Below, one piece after another: positions 36,534 to 45,737 of a stretch of DNA of 64,000 nucleotides; the first letter of the stretch is position 1; every line of letters starts with the position of its first letter. The stretch covers positions 186,001 to 250,000 of the forward strand of contig CAXXYG010000018.1 of NCBI GenBank assembly GCA_963666575.2, written 5' to 3'. Position numbers and translations under genes: made by a program. This DNA comes from JABMQB01 sp963666575. GTDB taxonomy: Bacteria; Bacteroidota; Bacteroidia; Bacteroidales; Prolixibacteraceae. Below the pieces are notes generated by a model. The model saw nothing but the letters and a program-made list of their open reading frames with translations, did not search any database and had not been told where the DNA came from.

Positions 36534-38591
36534 TTACCAAATAACAGGCCTTTGCTCTTTGGTTCGATAAAGTTTATCTTCAGCAGTAATATTAAATGTT
36601 TCGTAAAACTCAGGGACATTAAACATAGCGCCATTTACACGGTATTCACCCCCATGGATGCACATCTTCCTGAACCATACGTAATAGAGCTTTATCCCTG
36701 ATCAATCCTTTCCACAGCTGGGCATAGGCAAGAAAAAGACGTTGTTTATCAGAAAAACCATCAATGTTTTCCGGTATTGGTTTTCCTTCCAGGCTTAATT
36801 TATAGGCATCGAGTGAAATGGTCAAACCACCCAAAATCGGCAATGTTTTTCTCCCAACGATAATTCACCATTTACCATGTACATCGTCCAAAGCTACAAA
36901 TCCGCTGTATTGGTCAACCAATAATTGTGTGCGTTTTTTGAATTCTTCGCTATCAGAACTAGTCCACCAGTCAATCATGTTTCCATCCTTATCAAAATTG
37001 CGCCCCTGGTCGTCAAAACCATGGGTCATTTCGTGGCCAATAGCCATCCCAATTGCTCCATAATTTACAGCATCATCGGCACCGGCATAAAAAAAAGGAG
37101 GCTGCAAAATGGCTGCCGGGAAAGTAATGTCGTTCATTAATGGGTGATACCCGGCATTAACTGTTTGTGGTGTCATGCCCCATTTTTCTTTATCCACTGG
37201 TTTTCCAAAACGGTCAAGGTCTTTATAATGTGCAAAACGGTTAGCCCTAAAAACGTTCTGAACATACGAATCGGTTTTCGATATCCAGTTTTGAAAAATC
37301 TTCCCATTTATCGGGGTAACCAATTTTTACACCCATTAAATCGAGTTTTTCCAGAGCTGCCTTTTTGGTCGGATCACTCATCCATTCAAGGTTTTCAAGA
37401 TGAATTTTTAATGATTTTTTGAGGTTTCTCTACCAATTCAACCATTTTTTCCCTTTGACGAAGGAGGGAAATATTTTTCAACATATAACTGGCCCAGTGG
37501 GCTCGCCCATGGCTCTATTGGTAACACCAACGACCCTTTCCCAACGTGGTTTAATCTCTTTGCTCCCCGATAGAAATTCTGAATAAAAAGAGAAATCCTG
37601 GTTTACAAAATCGGGAGCTTAAATAATCAGCCGACCTGTTTACTAAATTCCAGGCAAGGTAAATTTTCCCAATCATCAACCGGAATTTCATTAAACTAAA
37701 ACTCCGACTTCTTTAAAAAACTTTGGAGAAACAACAATTACATCGCCAAAATCAATGTCGCTTATTTGATTTAAAATACCGCGGCCAATCAAAACCATCG
37801 GCATGTTCCTGTAGTTCACCAAGGCTCATTTTATTGTACCACCCCGGAATATCCCTCATTTCGGTATTGGTTTTTTGAATTCTTGGCAAGTCGTGTTTCA
37901 ATTCGCATCACAGTTTCAGCATTTGCTTTTGCTGTTTCAGCATCTTCGCCTTTTAATTCAAACATTTTAGCAACATGTTTTACATATTCGAGTTCTGATT
38001 TCTTCCGAACGTTCATCTTCGGTGGTGTAATAATCACGGTCGGGTAAACCAATGCCAGCTTGCATCAGGTAAAACTTATAAATTTTACTATCCATTAAAT
38101 CCTGTTCAAGGCCTCCACCAAAAAGCGGATCTAAACCTGACATATGGAATTTTGCGACAACATCCTGAAAACTCCTCAGTAGTTGTAATGCCTGAAATTA
38201 AATCCAACTCATTTTTTAATGAGGAAATACCAGCTTCCTCAATTTTTGCCGAATCCATCCCGCTTGCATAAAAATCACGGATTTTTTGCGAAATGCTGCC
38301 TTTTTCGGCATTCACATCTTTAGCAACCTCATCTAAAAGTGCACGAACATTGGCGTCCGTTTTTTTCCTAACAATATCAAACGATCCAAAACTTGACCGA
38401 TCGTCGGGCATTACATTGTTTTTAATCCAGTTACCATTGGCATAACGGTAAAAATCGTCTCCCGGATTCACGGACAAATCCATATATTCAACCTGAATTG
38501 CAGAAACCCCCTGCTTTTCTTTACATCCCAACAAAAACAGGCTCAACATGCCCATTAAAGCCAAAGCAATTACTATATTTTTTATTTTCAT
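36534..38591 (-). pseudogene. M13-family metallopeptidase (PepO/neprilysin-like) lipoprotein, multiply frame-broken
   Basis: The restored gene of about 685 residues matches the family's length. It starts with a lipoprotein signal (MKIKNIVIALALMGMLSLFLLGC), then 'VNPGDDFYRYANGNWIKNN' of the N-terminal domain. The catalytic core is present: 'NAGYHPLMNDITFPAAILQPPFF', the zinc motif HEMTH in 'IGHEMTHGFDDQGR', 'ENIADFGGLTISLDAY' (as 'KNIADFGG') and the C-terminal 'AMFNVPEFYETFNIT'. At least five frame breaks separate the pieces (near 36650, 36850, 37320, 37450-37830 and 38060-38140). Between them the reading is conserved. It would be an exported oligopeptidase if intact. Confidence 0.75.
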
Positions 38592-38708
38592 TTTAAAAAG
38601 AATTATGATTGTTACTATTACCTAAAACAAAATAAACCTATCTATTGGTGTAATAAACTGAAAATAATTACATAAAGGTTTATTTTACTATACTCGAATT
38701 GGTATTAG

Positions 38709-39236
38709 CTAGATATATTTCCGATGCAATTTTAAATATTTACTTAATGAAATTGGTTTTAAAACCCCTTTAAATTTTCCCCTTTTTACTGAAATTGAAA
38801 AATTTCCCACTGTTACCAACTCATTGGCACCCAATACTTCATTTTCAAATTCAAATTTAATTCTTTCTTCATCGATGTTTTTTAATCCCGAAAATTTCAC
38901 CTTAAAACATCCTCCGCGTGTGGCCATGTACATCTCCTGCTTAACAATGTTATAAAAACCATGTTTACTATTGTCGAGCCTGACTTGTTTCTTTTTAGAA
39001 TTTTTCACTTCTTTCTGATATTCCCTGTCTTCCCTTATTAATAACTTTAAAGTGTATTCTCCAAAACCAAGTTTTGCAAACTTAAAAGCCCCTTTTTCAT
39101 CCAATTCCATGTTTGCATAAGGGTCGTTATCAGGCATTTTTTCTAAAAAAACCTCAACTCCTTTTATTGGTTCTTTCGGATAAGATGTTATTGATGTTAT
39201 CAATAAAAGAGCAATGGTTAAATACAAAAATTTCAT
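38709..39236 (-). CDS. Exported protein of unknown function
   Basis: The ATG at 39236 is chosen because it directly starts a signal peptide (MKFLYLTIALLLITSITSYP); an upstream in-frame ATG adds nine non-signal residues. The 175-residue protein is basic and looks beta-rich: 'GAFKFAKLGFGEYTLKLLIRED' resembles a carboxypeptidase-regulatory-like fold, but the match is weak. It starts 33 bases after the stop of the DUF1080 gene on the same strand and is probably cotranscribed with it. Confidence 0.6.
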   Translation of the reverse strand: MKFLYLTIALLLITSITSYPKEPIKGVEVFLEKMPDNDPYANMELDEKGAFKFAKLGFGEYTLKLLIREDREYQKEVKNSKKKQVRLDNSKHGFYNIVKQEMYMATRGGCFKVKFSGLKNIDEERIKFEFENEVLGANELVTVGNFSISVKRGKFKGVLKPISLSKYLKLHRKYI

Positions 39237-39268
39237 AAGTATTGATTTAAAAATTACATACAAGTTAC

Positions 39269-40069
39269 TTATTCTTCACAATCGTCGCCTAAATTGAGCA
39301 ATTCAATTTTCCGGAATTCAGTGGGCGAACTTTCGGCCTGAAATGAGATGGTTCCCTTACATAAAATTTTGTTTCCATTGGCAGGTAACAGTTTATCGTA
39401 GCTAGCATCGCGTGGGTCAAGCTGCGGTTTATTATAAAACATCACCTCTTCGCCATCCACAAAATGGCGGATTACTTCGCCTCCCTGTACGTCAACTTCA
39501 ACCGCTACCCACTGGTCGCCATGGTAGGTTTTCGATTTTGAATTAATGCAATGCTCTTCAACCAGTTTTCCACCCATTTCAACATTTGTTCCAGGCGTAC
39601 AAAGGTTCATTGTTGAACGTTCATTTGTGCCATCGCCACCCAGTAGTTGTATTTCAATGGAAGTTGGGAAATCCTGGTCCAGATTCATGGATTCGGCCGA
39701 TTGCCCGTGAACCATAATTCCGTTGTTGCGTAATGCCCAATCGGCTCCACCATTCACTTGTTCACCTACAAATCGGTATTCGACACGTAACTTATAATGT
39801 GAAAAAAGGCCTTTGTAAAAAATATGCCCAAACTTGTCGCCAAACTCTTCATATTCATCGTAATTCACTTTTAATATACCTTCTTCAACACGAAATGTAT
39901 TTTTATAATTTACATTTAATTCTTCGCCTTTAAACTTAATGTCCCAATCAGCTAAATCTTTCCCATTAAATAACTGAATCCAACCTTTTTCCTTTTCGTT
40001 ATTGGTTGAACAGGAATTTATATTCAGAATAAAAAATACAAATACAAGTAGTTGAATTAGTTTTCTCAT
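39269..40069 (-). CDS. DUF1080 (3-keto-disaccharide hydrolase-like) lipoprotein
   Basis: A 266-residue lipoprotein (NSC, C20) whose mature part is one DUF1080 domain: 'KGWIQLFNGKDLADWDIKFKGEE', 'GGADWALRNNGIMVHGQS', 'SIEIQLLGGDG' and 'ISFQAESSPTEFRKIELLNL'. The family adopts a jelly-roll fold; several members hydrolyse 3-keto-glycosides. Location at the cell surface or periplasm is expected. Divergent from the TetR gene. Confidence 0.88.
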   Translation of the reverse strand: MRKLIQLLVFVFFILNINSCSTNNEKEKGWIQLFNGKDLADWDIKFKGEELNVNYKNTFRVEEGILKVNYDEYEEFGDKFGHIFYKGLFSHYKLRVEYRFVGEQVNGGADWALRNNGIMVHGQSAESMNLDQDFPTSIEIQLLGGDGTNERSTMNLCTPGTNVEMGGKLVEEHCINSKSKTYHGDQWVAVEVDVQGGEVIRHFVDGEEVMFYNKPQLDPRDASYDKLLPANGNKILCKGTISFQAESSPTEFRKIELLNLGDDCEE

Positions 40070-40136
40070 GGTAGCGATTATAAGGTTTTATTTTGTATTC
40101 AGTAAAACTATAAAAAATAAATCTTCATTCCCAATA

Positions 40137-40235
40137 TTAAAATTTAACCATTTGGTTAAATTTTAAAGTTAAATTATTTGGTTAATAATATTATATCATC
40201 TATTTTTGACCATCTGGTTAAATCATTTAGTTAAC
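40137..40235. promoter_or_regulatory. TetR operator array, four sites
   Basis: Four related 18-bp sites: TTTAACCATTTGGTTAAA (40143-40160, centre of a 30-bp palindrome 40137-40166), TTAAATTATTTGGTTAAT (40169-40186), TTTGACCATCTGGTTAAA (40205-40222) and TTAAATCATTTAGTTAAC (40218-40235). Sites 2 and 3 overlap the -33 and -7 promoter elements, and sites 3 and 4 overlap each other. This is the arrangement expected for autorepression by the TetR protein that starts at 40246. Confidence 0.75.
40177..40208 (+). promoter_or_regulatory. Bacteroidota-type promoter of the exporter operon
   Basis: TTTG at 40177-40180, a 20-bp spacer, then TATTTTTG at 40201-40208, a full match to the TTTG/TAnnTTTG promoter of this phylum. 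Transcription should start about 40215, roughly 30 bases before the TetR start codon. Confidence 0.72.
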
Positions 40236-40245
40236 AACTTATATA

Positions 40246-40863
40246 ATGAATGAAATAAAAAAAGATAATACGGAGCAAAAAATCCTGGATGCAGCACAAC
40301 AGGTATTTATACGGAAAGGAATGGAAGGTTCGCGCATGCAAGAAATTGCAGATGAAGCTGGCATAAACAAAGCCCTGGTTCACTATTACTTCCGTAATAA
40401 ACAAAAATTATTTGAAGCTATTTTTAACACTGTGTTTAAGAAAGCATTCCCGAGTATTAAGGCCATGATAATTTCAGATTTACCCATCGACGAAAAGATT
40501 GGAATTTTTATCGACAAATACATGAGTCTTTTGCTTAAGAATCCATACATACCCATGTTCATTCTAAAGGAGATCAACCGTGACCCTGAATTTTTAGCTT
40601 CAGCAATACGGAACCAAGGAATCAATCCAAGTGAATTATTTGCTGTTTTTGAAAATGAAATGGAAAAAGGCAACATTCGAAAGATGAATCCTAAAGACCT
40701 TTTGATAAATATGCTGGCACTAAGCATATTTCCCATTGCCGGCCGCCCCTTAATGGCAGAAATGTTTTTTGATGGCGATAAAAATGCATACAAAACATTC
40801 CTTAACGAACGCAAAATCACAGTTAGAGATTTTATTCTGAACTCAATAATGATAAAAAAATGA
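40246..40863 (+). CDS. TetR/AcrR-family regulator of the exporter operon
   Basis: A 205-residue regulator with an N-terminal HTH ('EQKILDAAQQVFIRKGMEGSRMQEIADEAGINKALVHYYFRNKQKLFEAIF', about 9-60) and a helical ligand domain. It is the first gene of the operon, its stop overlaps the TolC start by four bases (ATGA), and four operator-like sites lie upstream. It very likely represses its own operon until a toxic ligand is bound. Confidence 0.92.
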   Translation: MNEIKKDNTEQKILDAAQQVFIRKGMEGSRMQEIADEAGINKALVHYYFRNKQKLFEAIFNTVFKKAFPSIKAMIISDLPIDEKIGIFIDKYMSLLLKNPYIPMFILKEINRDPEFLASAIRNQGINPSELFAVFENEMEKGNIRKMNPKDLLINMLALSIFPIAGRPLMAEMFFDGDKNAYKTFLNERKITVRDFILNSIMIKK

Positions 40864-42125
40864 AAAAGCTGTTATTAATACTTTTTATTCTGCCTTCTTT
40901 CCTGGCATTTGCCCAAACCGAAATTTCGCTGGACGAGTGTTACCTATGGGCACGTGAAAACTACCCTAACCTCAAAAAATCGGAAATAAACAAGGAAATT
41001 TCGGGTTTAAAAATTGAAAATATTAAAACCAATTTTTTGCCTAAAGCCACCTTAAAAGGGCAAGCCACCTATCAATCGGAAGTAACCAAAATTGATATTC
41101 CGTTACCCAATGTTGAAATTCCCTCAATGTCGAAAGACCAGTACAAACTGTACCTCGAATTTCAACAAAATATATGGGATGGTGGAATAACAGCTTCGCA
41201 AAAACTATTGGAAGAAACTGCCCTTAAATCAACACTTAATGAGCTGGAGATTGAACTTTATCAATTAAACGATAAAATAAATCAGGCTTGGTTTTCAGCT
41301 TTGGCTGTTCAAAAAAGTGAATCCATTCTTAATACCCAAAAAGAAATTCTGGATGAGAAAATAAAAATGATTAAATCGGGCATAAAAAATGGCGTGGTTG
41401 AAAGCTCAACCCTCGATGTTTTATTGGCTGAATCGTTAAACATCGATCAAAATATTCTGGAAACAGAAGCAGGGTATTTAATTTCGCTCAAAGTGCTTTC
41501 AATCCTCACCGGAAAAACCATAAATGAACAAGTGATACTAAAACCCACTTCAACACAATTAATACAAAAGAACATACTTAAGCGGCCCGAATTGTTGCTT
41601 TTTGAAAGCCAGTCAAATCAATTGGATGTTCGTTCAGATTTCCTCGACAAACAACGCAAGCCTAAATTTTTTGGGTTTGGGCAGGGAGGAATTGGCCGCC
41701 CCGGATTAAACATGCTAAACAATGATTTTAGCCCTTATTACCTTGTTGGAGTTGGATTAAGCTGGAATGCCCTCGATTGGAAAAAAACCAACCGCGAAAA
41801 ACAAATAATCGAACTTCAGAAAACAATGATTCAATCGCAACAGGAAACCTTTGAGCAAAATATTTCGATGCTTCTAGAACAGCAACTTGAATCAATTAAC
41901 AAGTTCGAAAAGCTGATTCAATCTGATTTAAAAATGATTTCCCTGAGGGAAAAAATTGCCCAGTCATCTGCCTCAAAGCTAAAAAACGGCACAATAAATT
42001 CAGCCGATTACATTGCTGATTTAAATTCGGAAACAATTGCAAAACTTAAACTGGAAACTCATAAAATTCAACTTCAGGAAGCAATAACAAAGTACAATAC
42101 CATAAAAGGAACAAGCAAAAAGTAG
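40860..42125 (+). CDS. TolC-family outer-membrane efflux protein
   Basis: A 421-residue protein with a signal peptide (MKKLLLILFILPSFLAFAQT) and two long helical hairpins typical of TolC: 'SLDECYLWARENYPNLKKSEINKEISGLKIENIKTNFLPKATLKG' opens it, and 'NALDWKKTNREKQIIELQKTMIQ' lies in the second half. It forms the outer-membrane channel for the exporter. It overlaps the TetR stop by four bases. Confidence 0.92.
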   Translation: MKKLLLILFILPSFLAFAQTEISLDECYLWARENYPNLKKSEINKEISGLKIENIKTNFLPKATLKGQATYQSEVTKIDIPLPNVEIPSMSKDQYKLYLEFQQNIWDGGITASQKLLEETALKSTLNELEIELYQLNDKINQAWFSALAVQKSESILNTQKEILDEKIKMIKSGIKNGVVESSTLDVLLAESLNIDQNILETEAGYLISLKVLSILTGKTINEQVILKPTSTQLIQKNILKRPELLLFESQSNQLDVRSDFLDKQRKPKFFGFGQGGIGRPGLNMLNNDFSPYYLVGVGLSWNALDWKKTNREKQIIELQKTMIQSQQETFEQNISMLLEQQLESINKFEKLIQSDLKMISLREKIAQSSASKLKNGTINSADYIADLNSETIAKLKLETHKIQLQEAITKYNTIKGTSKK

Positions 42126-42171
42126 AAAATCAAGTTATTCTTAAAATAGAAAAAACGAAAAACACAATAAA

Positions 42172-43053
42172 ATGAAAAAGAACTATTTAGCACTAATACT
42201 AATTGCCTTCTTATGGGCGTGTGGGCAGGACACCAATACCTCTGATGCATATGGGAATTTTGAAGCCAATTCGGTCATCGTTTCATCAGAAACCAACGGA
42301 AAAGTAATCGAGTTTGGGCTGAAACAAGGTACAATTGTAAAAACAGGAGCTATTGTAGCAGTAATCGATACCATTCAGATTCTCTTAAAACAACAACAAC
42401 TTGTGGCACAAAAAGCGGCTGTTGAATCCAAACGAAGCAGTATTCAAGCACAAATCGAGGTGTTTCAGGAACAAATTAAAAACCTGAAAACCAACGAAAC
42501 CAGGGTCAGGAATATGCTTAACGATGGAGCTTCCACACAAAAACAACTCGACGATATTACCGGACAAATCAGTGTGGTTGAAAAACAGATTACAAGTACA
42601 AAAACACAGTTTACTGCTGTTTCAAAAGAAGTGGATGTTATTAAAACACAAGCAGCTGCTCTTGAAGACCAATTACAACGTTGTTTTGTAAAAAATCCCG
42701 TTAAAGGGACAGTACTCGAAACATTTGTTGAAGAAGGAGAAATAACTGGCATGGGACGGGCATTGTATAAGATTGCTAACATCGATGAACTGACACTTAA
42801 AGTTTACATCAGTGGTGACATGCTTCCTACAGTAAAAGTTGGGCGGCAGGTAAAAGTGATAATCGACAAGGATAAAACCGAAAACCAAACACTAACAGGT
42901 ACCGTTTCCTGGGTTTCGCCCGAAGCGGAATTTACACCCAAGATTATTCAAACCAAGGAAGAACGGGTGAAGCTTGTATATGCCGTAAAAGTAGCTGTTA
43001 AAAATGATGGACGACTAAAGATTGGAATGCCGGGGGAAGTTAGTTGGCAGTAA
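42172..43053 (+). CDS. HlyD-family membrane-fusion lipoprotein
   Basis: A 293-residue periplasmic adaptor with lipobox LWAC (C17). 'GNFEANSVIVSSETNGKVIEFGLKQGTIVKTGAIVAVID' is the lipoyl half-domain, followed by a coiled-coil hairpin (about 65-165) and a beta-barrel part ('KVYISGDMLPTVKVGRQVKVIIDKD'). Closest in type to YhiI/YbhG adaptors of ABC-2 exporters. It links the inner-membrane ABC parts to TolC. Confidence 0.91.
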   Translation: MKKNYLALILIAFLWACGQDTNTSDAYGNFEANSVIVSSETNGKVIEFGLKQGTIVKTGAIVAVIDTIQILLKQQQLVAQKAAVESKRSSIQAQIEVFQEQIKNLKTNETRVRNMLNDGASTQKQLDDITGQISVVEKQITSTKTQFTAVSKEVDVIKTQAAALEDQLQRCFVKNPVKGTVLETFVEEGEITGMGRALYKIANIDELTLKVYISGDMLPTVKVGRQVKVIIDKDKTENQTLTGTVSWVSPEAEFTPKIIQTKEERVKLVYAVKVAVKNDGRLKIGMPGEVSWQ

Positions 43054-43054
43054 T

Positions 43055-43108
43055 CAGTGTTCAGTATACAGTCGCAGTTTGCAGTGTTCAGTATTCAATA
43101 ATCAATAA
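43055..43108. repeat. Heptamer repeat array 1 (CAGTNNN type)
   Basis: About eight units of seven bases (one of six), such as CAGTGTT, CAGTATA, CAGTTTG and CAATAAT; CAGTGTTCAGTAT occurs twice (43055-43067 and 43082-43094). It lies between the HlyD gene and the first S23 gene. A partial relative is at 48121-48140 (GGCAGTCGCAGTTTAC). Confidence 0.6.
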
Positions 43109-43169
43109 GAAAACAATTGGCACTTTACAGTAATTGAAAAAAAACTACTATCATCAAATAATTAAAATT

Positions 43170-43535
43170 ATGGATTTTAAAGATTTATTAGTTTACAAAA
43201 AGGCATTTAATTTGGGCATGGATATTTTTGAATTATCTAAAACTTTTCCAAAAGAAGAAAAATATTCTTTAACTGACCAGATGCGAAGATCATCACGATC
43301 GACATGTGCTAATATAGCCGAAGCTTATAGAAAACGGCAATATCCAAAACATTTTATAAGCAAACTATCAGATTCAGATGGAGAAAACAGTGAAACTTTG
43401 GTTTGGTTAAATTTTACTTTGGCTTGTAAATACATAAATGATCCTACCTACGAAAAATTATTAGCAGAAAATCAAGAAATAGGAAAACTACTCAACCATA
43501 TGATTTTAAATCCGGAAAAATACGGTTGTAAATAA
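43170..43535 (+). CDS. Four-helix-bundle protein (S23/IVP family), copy 1
   Basis: The ATG at 43170 (MDFKDLLVYKKAFNLGM) is preferred to an in-frame TTG at 43134 because it gives the usual family start and length (121 residues). The core motif 'DQMRRSSRSTCANIAEAYRKRQ' is a diverged form of the RRSS..I..NIAEG consensus. Relatives are encoded in 23S rRNA intervening sequences and as free-standing genes; the function is not known. It sits inside an exporter operon with repeat arrays on both sides, which looks like an insertion. Confidence 0.85.
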   Translation: MDFKDLLVYKKAFNLGMDIFELSKTFPKEEKYSLTDQMRRSSRSTCANIAEAYRKRQYPKHFISKLSDSDGENSETLVWLNFTLACKYINDPTYEKLLAENQEIGKLLNHMILNPEKYGCK

Positions 43536-43554
43536 TATTTTCTATTGAATTGAA

Positions 43555-43596
43555 TGAACACTGAACATTGAACACTGAACATTGAACATTGAACAC
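43555..43596. repeat. Heptamer repeat array 2 (TGAACAY x6)
   Basis: Six perfect tandem units of seven bases, TGAACAC or TGAACAT, directly after the first S23 gene and 19 bases before the next ATPase start codon (43610). It may affect spacing between the two genes. Confidence 0.85.
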
Positions 43597-43609
43597 TAGT
43601 TTTTTAACT

Positions 43610-44530
43610 ATGATAAATATAAACAACATATCAAAATCATACAAGGGTACAAAAGCCCTTGATGCCATTTCGCTTAAAATAAACAGAAACGAGCTGTTTG
43701 GATTAATCGGTTCTGATGGTGCCGGAAAAACCACCCTCATGCGAATTCTGATGACACTTTTACTGCCCAACACAGGTTCTGTACAAATGGCTGGAATTGA
43801 TGTTGTAAAAAACTTCAAAGAAATTCGGAAAATCGTGGGTTATATGCCAGGGCGATTTTCGTTGTATCAGGACCTTAGTGTAGAGGAGAACCTCCATTTT
43901 TTTGCCACTGTTTTTGGAACCACCATCGAAGAGAATTACGATTTAATAAAAGATATTTACAGCCATATCGAACCATTCAAAAAAAGATTGGCAGGACAAC
44001 TTTCAGGCGGAATGAAACAGAAATTGGCTTTGTCATGTGCCCTCATCCATAAACCTGAAATTCTTATACTTGATGAGCCAACCACCGGTGTTGATGCTGT
44101 TTCGCGCAAAGAGTTCTGGGAAATGCTAAAAAACCTCCAGAAAAAAGATATTACCATTTTAGTTTCAACTCCATATATGGATGAGGCTGATTTATGCGAC
44201 CGTGTAGCACTTATGCAGGATGGCAAAATTATGGAGGTTGACACACCATTAGGAATCATTCAACGATTTGGCCGTAAAATTCTGGCAGTCCGGACTCCTG
44301 AGATGTATAAACTTATTAACGACCTGCGTGCTTTCGAAAAAACAGAATCGGCCTATGCATTTGGGCAATTTATCCATTTTACAGGAATCGATGATGATGT
44401 GGAAGAAACAGAACTGGCTTATTACCTTGAAAAACAAAATCATTCGGAAATTTTTATTGAAGAAATCCACCCGGGAATTGAGGATGTATTTATGACCCTG
44501 ATGAGCCAGGAGCCAAAAGCAAGGGGCTAA
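43610..44530 (+). CDS. ABC exporter ATP-binding protein 1
   Basis: The ATG at 43610 starts the usual 'MININNISKSYKGTKALDAIS'; a longer in-frame start at 43589 would read into the heptamer array. About 306 residues. Walker A is SDGAGKTT, the signature 'LSGGMKQKLALSCAL' and Walker B 'ILILDEPTTGVD' are complete. A C-terminal extension of about 70 residues follows. It corresponds to the first half of YbhF/YhiH-type double ATPases, here encoded as two genes. Confidence 0.93.
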   Translation: MININNISKSYKGTKALDAISLKINRNELFGLIGSDGAGKTTLMRILMTLLLPNTGSVQMAGIDVVKNFKEIRKIVGYMPGRFSLYQDLSVEENLHFFATVFGTTIEENYDLIKDIYSHIEPFKKRLAGQLSGGMKQKLALSCALIHKPEILILDEPTTGVDAVSRKEFWEMLKNLQKKDITILVSTPYMDEADLCDRVALMQDGKIMEVDTPLGIIQRFGRKILAVRTPEMYKLINDLRAFEKTESAYAFGQFIHFTGIDDDVEETELAYYLEKQNHSEIFIEEIHPGIEDVFMTLMSQEPKARG

Positions 44531-44561
44531 GAGTAAAACCACAAAAAAAATCGTTAATAAA

Positions 44562-45284
44562 ATGACAGAAAAAATAATATCAGTCAAAAACATGGTTAAA
44601 AAATTCGGCAGTTTTGTGGCGAACGACAACCTAACCTTTGATGTATATAAAGGTGAAATATTCGGTTTCCTGGGAGCCAATGGAGCCGGAAAAACTACCG
44701 CCATTCGTATTTTGTGCGGACTCTCCTCTCCCACTTCAGGCGAAATAAATGTGGGTGGTTTTGATGTATACCGCGAAACCGAAAAGCTGAAAAAAAACAT
44801 CGGGTACATGAGCCAGAAATTTTCGTTGTACGAAGACCTCACCATTTCTGAAAACATCCGGTTTTATGGTGGCATTTATGGCATTTCACGGAAAAAACGT
44901 AAGAAGAAAGAAATTGAATTACTCAAAAGGCTGGAGCTTACCAGCGAAAAAGACAAACTTATTTCGGACCTGCCTTTGGGCTGGAAACAAAAACTGGCTT
45001 TTTCGGTAGCCATCCTCCACGATCCCAAAATTGTTTTCCTCGATGAACCAACCGGAGGCGTCGACCCGGTTACACGCCGTAAATTCTGGGACCTGATTTA
45101 TGAGGCTTCCAACAATGGAATTACGGTATTTGTTACTACCCACTACATGGATGAAGCCGAATATTGTTCACGTGTTTCAATTATGGATGCCGGGAAAATC
45201 GAAGCACTGGATACTCCGGCAAATTTAAAACAAAAGTATGGAGCCAGGAATATGGACGAGGTGTTTGTGAAAATAGCGAGATAG
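44562..45284 (+). CDS. ABC exporter ATP-binding protein 2
   Basis: A 240-residue ATPase with Walker A GANGAGKTT, Walker B 'IVFLDEPTGGVD' and the H-loop 'TTHYMDEAEYC'. The signature is changed to 'LPLGWKQKLAFS', so LSGGQ is replaced by LPLGW; the same change is known in the second half of YhiH-like proteins. A heterodimer with the first ATPase is therefore likely, with only one fully canonical ATP site. Confidence 0.92.
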   Translation: MTEKIISVKNMVKKFGSFVANDNLTFDVYKGEIFGFLGANGAGKTTAIRILCGLSSPTSGEINVGGFDVYRETEKLKKNIGYMSQKFSLYEDLTISENIRFYGGIYGISRKKRKKKEIELLKRLELTSEKDKLISDLPLGWKQKLAFSVAILHDPKIVFLDEPTGGVDPVTRRKFWDLIYEASNNGITVFVTTHYMDEAEYCSRVSIMDAGKIEALDTPANLKQKYGARNMDEVFVKIAR

Positions 45285-45288
45285 CCTT

Positions 45289-45316
45289 GAGTAGTGAGTA
45301 GTGAGTAGTGAGTATC
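45289..45316. repeat. Heptamer repeat array 3 (GAGTAGT x4)
   Basis: Three exact GAGTAGT units and one variant (GAGTATC), directly after the second ATPase stop and before the second S23 gene. Same unit length as the arrays around the first S23 gene, but a different sequence. Confidence 0.8.
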
Positions 45317-45364
45317 GAGTTGGGAATAAGCAAATTCTATTTTAAAAATTAACTATAAACTAAA

Positions 45365-45724
45365 ATGAATAAATTTAAAGAACTTAAAGTGTGGCTAAAA
45401 GCAATTGAATTAGTAACAATAATTTATGCCAAAACATCCAATTTTCCAAAGGAGGAACTATATGGAATCACTAGTCAAATCAGACGAAGTTCTATTTCAA
45501 TTCCTTCTAATATTGCAGAAGGTGCCGGAAGAAAAACAAAAAAAGAATTTTCTCATTTTTTAGATATTGCTAGAGGTTCTTCCTTCGAAGTTGAAACCCA
45601 ACTTTTAATCTCAAAAAACCTGAACTATATTTCTGAACAATCTTTTGAAGAATTAACTTCTGAATTAGAAGAGATACAAAAAATGATAACCGGACTTCAA
45701 AAAAGTCTAAATACTCAAGACTAA
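45365..45724 (+). CDS. Four-helix-bundle protein (S23/IVP family), copy 2
   Basis: A 119-residue protein with the canonical motif 'QIRRSSISIPSNIAEGAGRKTKKEF' and the family end 'IQKMITGLQKSL'. It is only distantly similar to copy 1, so the two are separate acquisitions and not a recent duplication. It lies 13 bases before the permease gene and so may be read from the operon transcript. Confidence 0.92.
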   Translation: MNKFKELKVWLKAIELVTIIYAKTSNFPKEELYGITSQIRRSSISIPSNIAEGAGRKTKKEFSHFLDIARGSSFEVETQLLISKNLNYISEQSFEELTSELEEIQKMITGLQKSLNTQD

Positions 45725-45737
45725 TTACTAAAATCTC

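Noticed and set aside
43555..43596. CRISPR-like or regulatory array
   Set aside because: The units are perfect seven-base tandem copies without spacers, best seen as a simple repeat.
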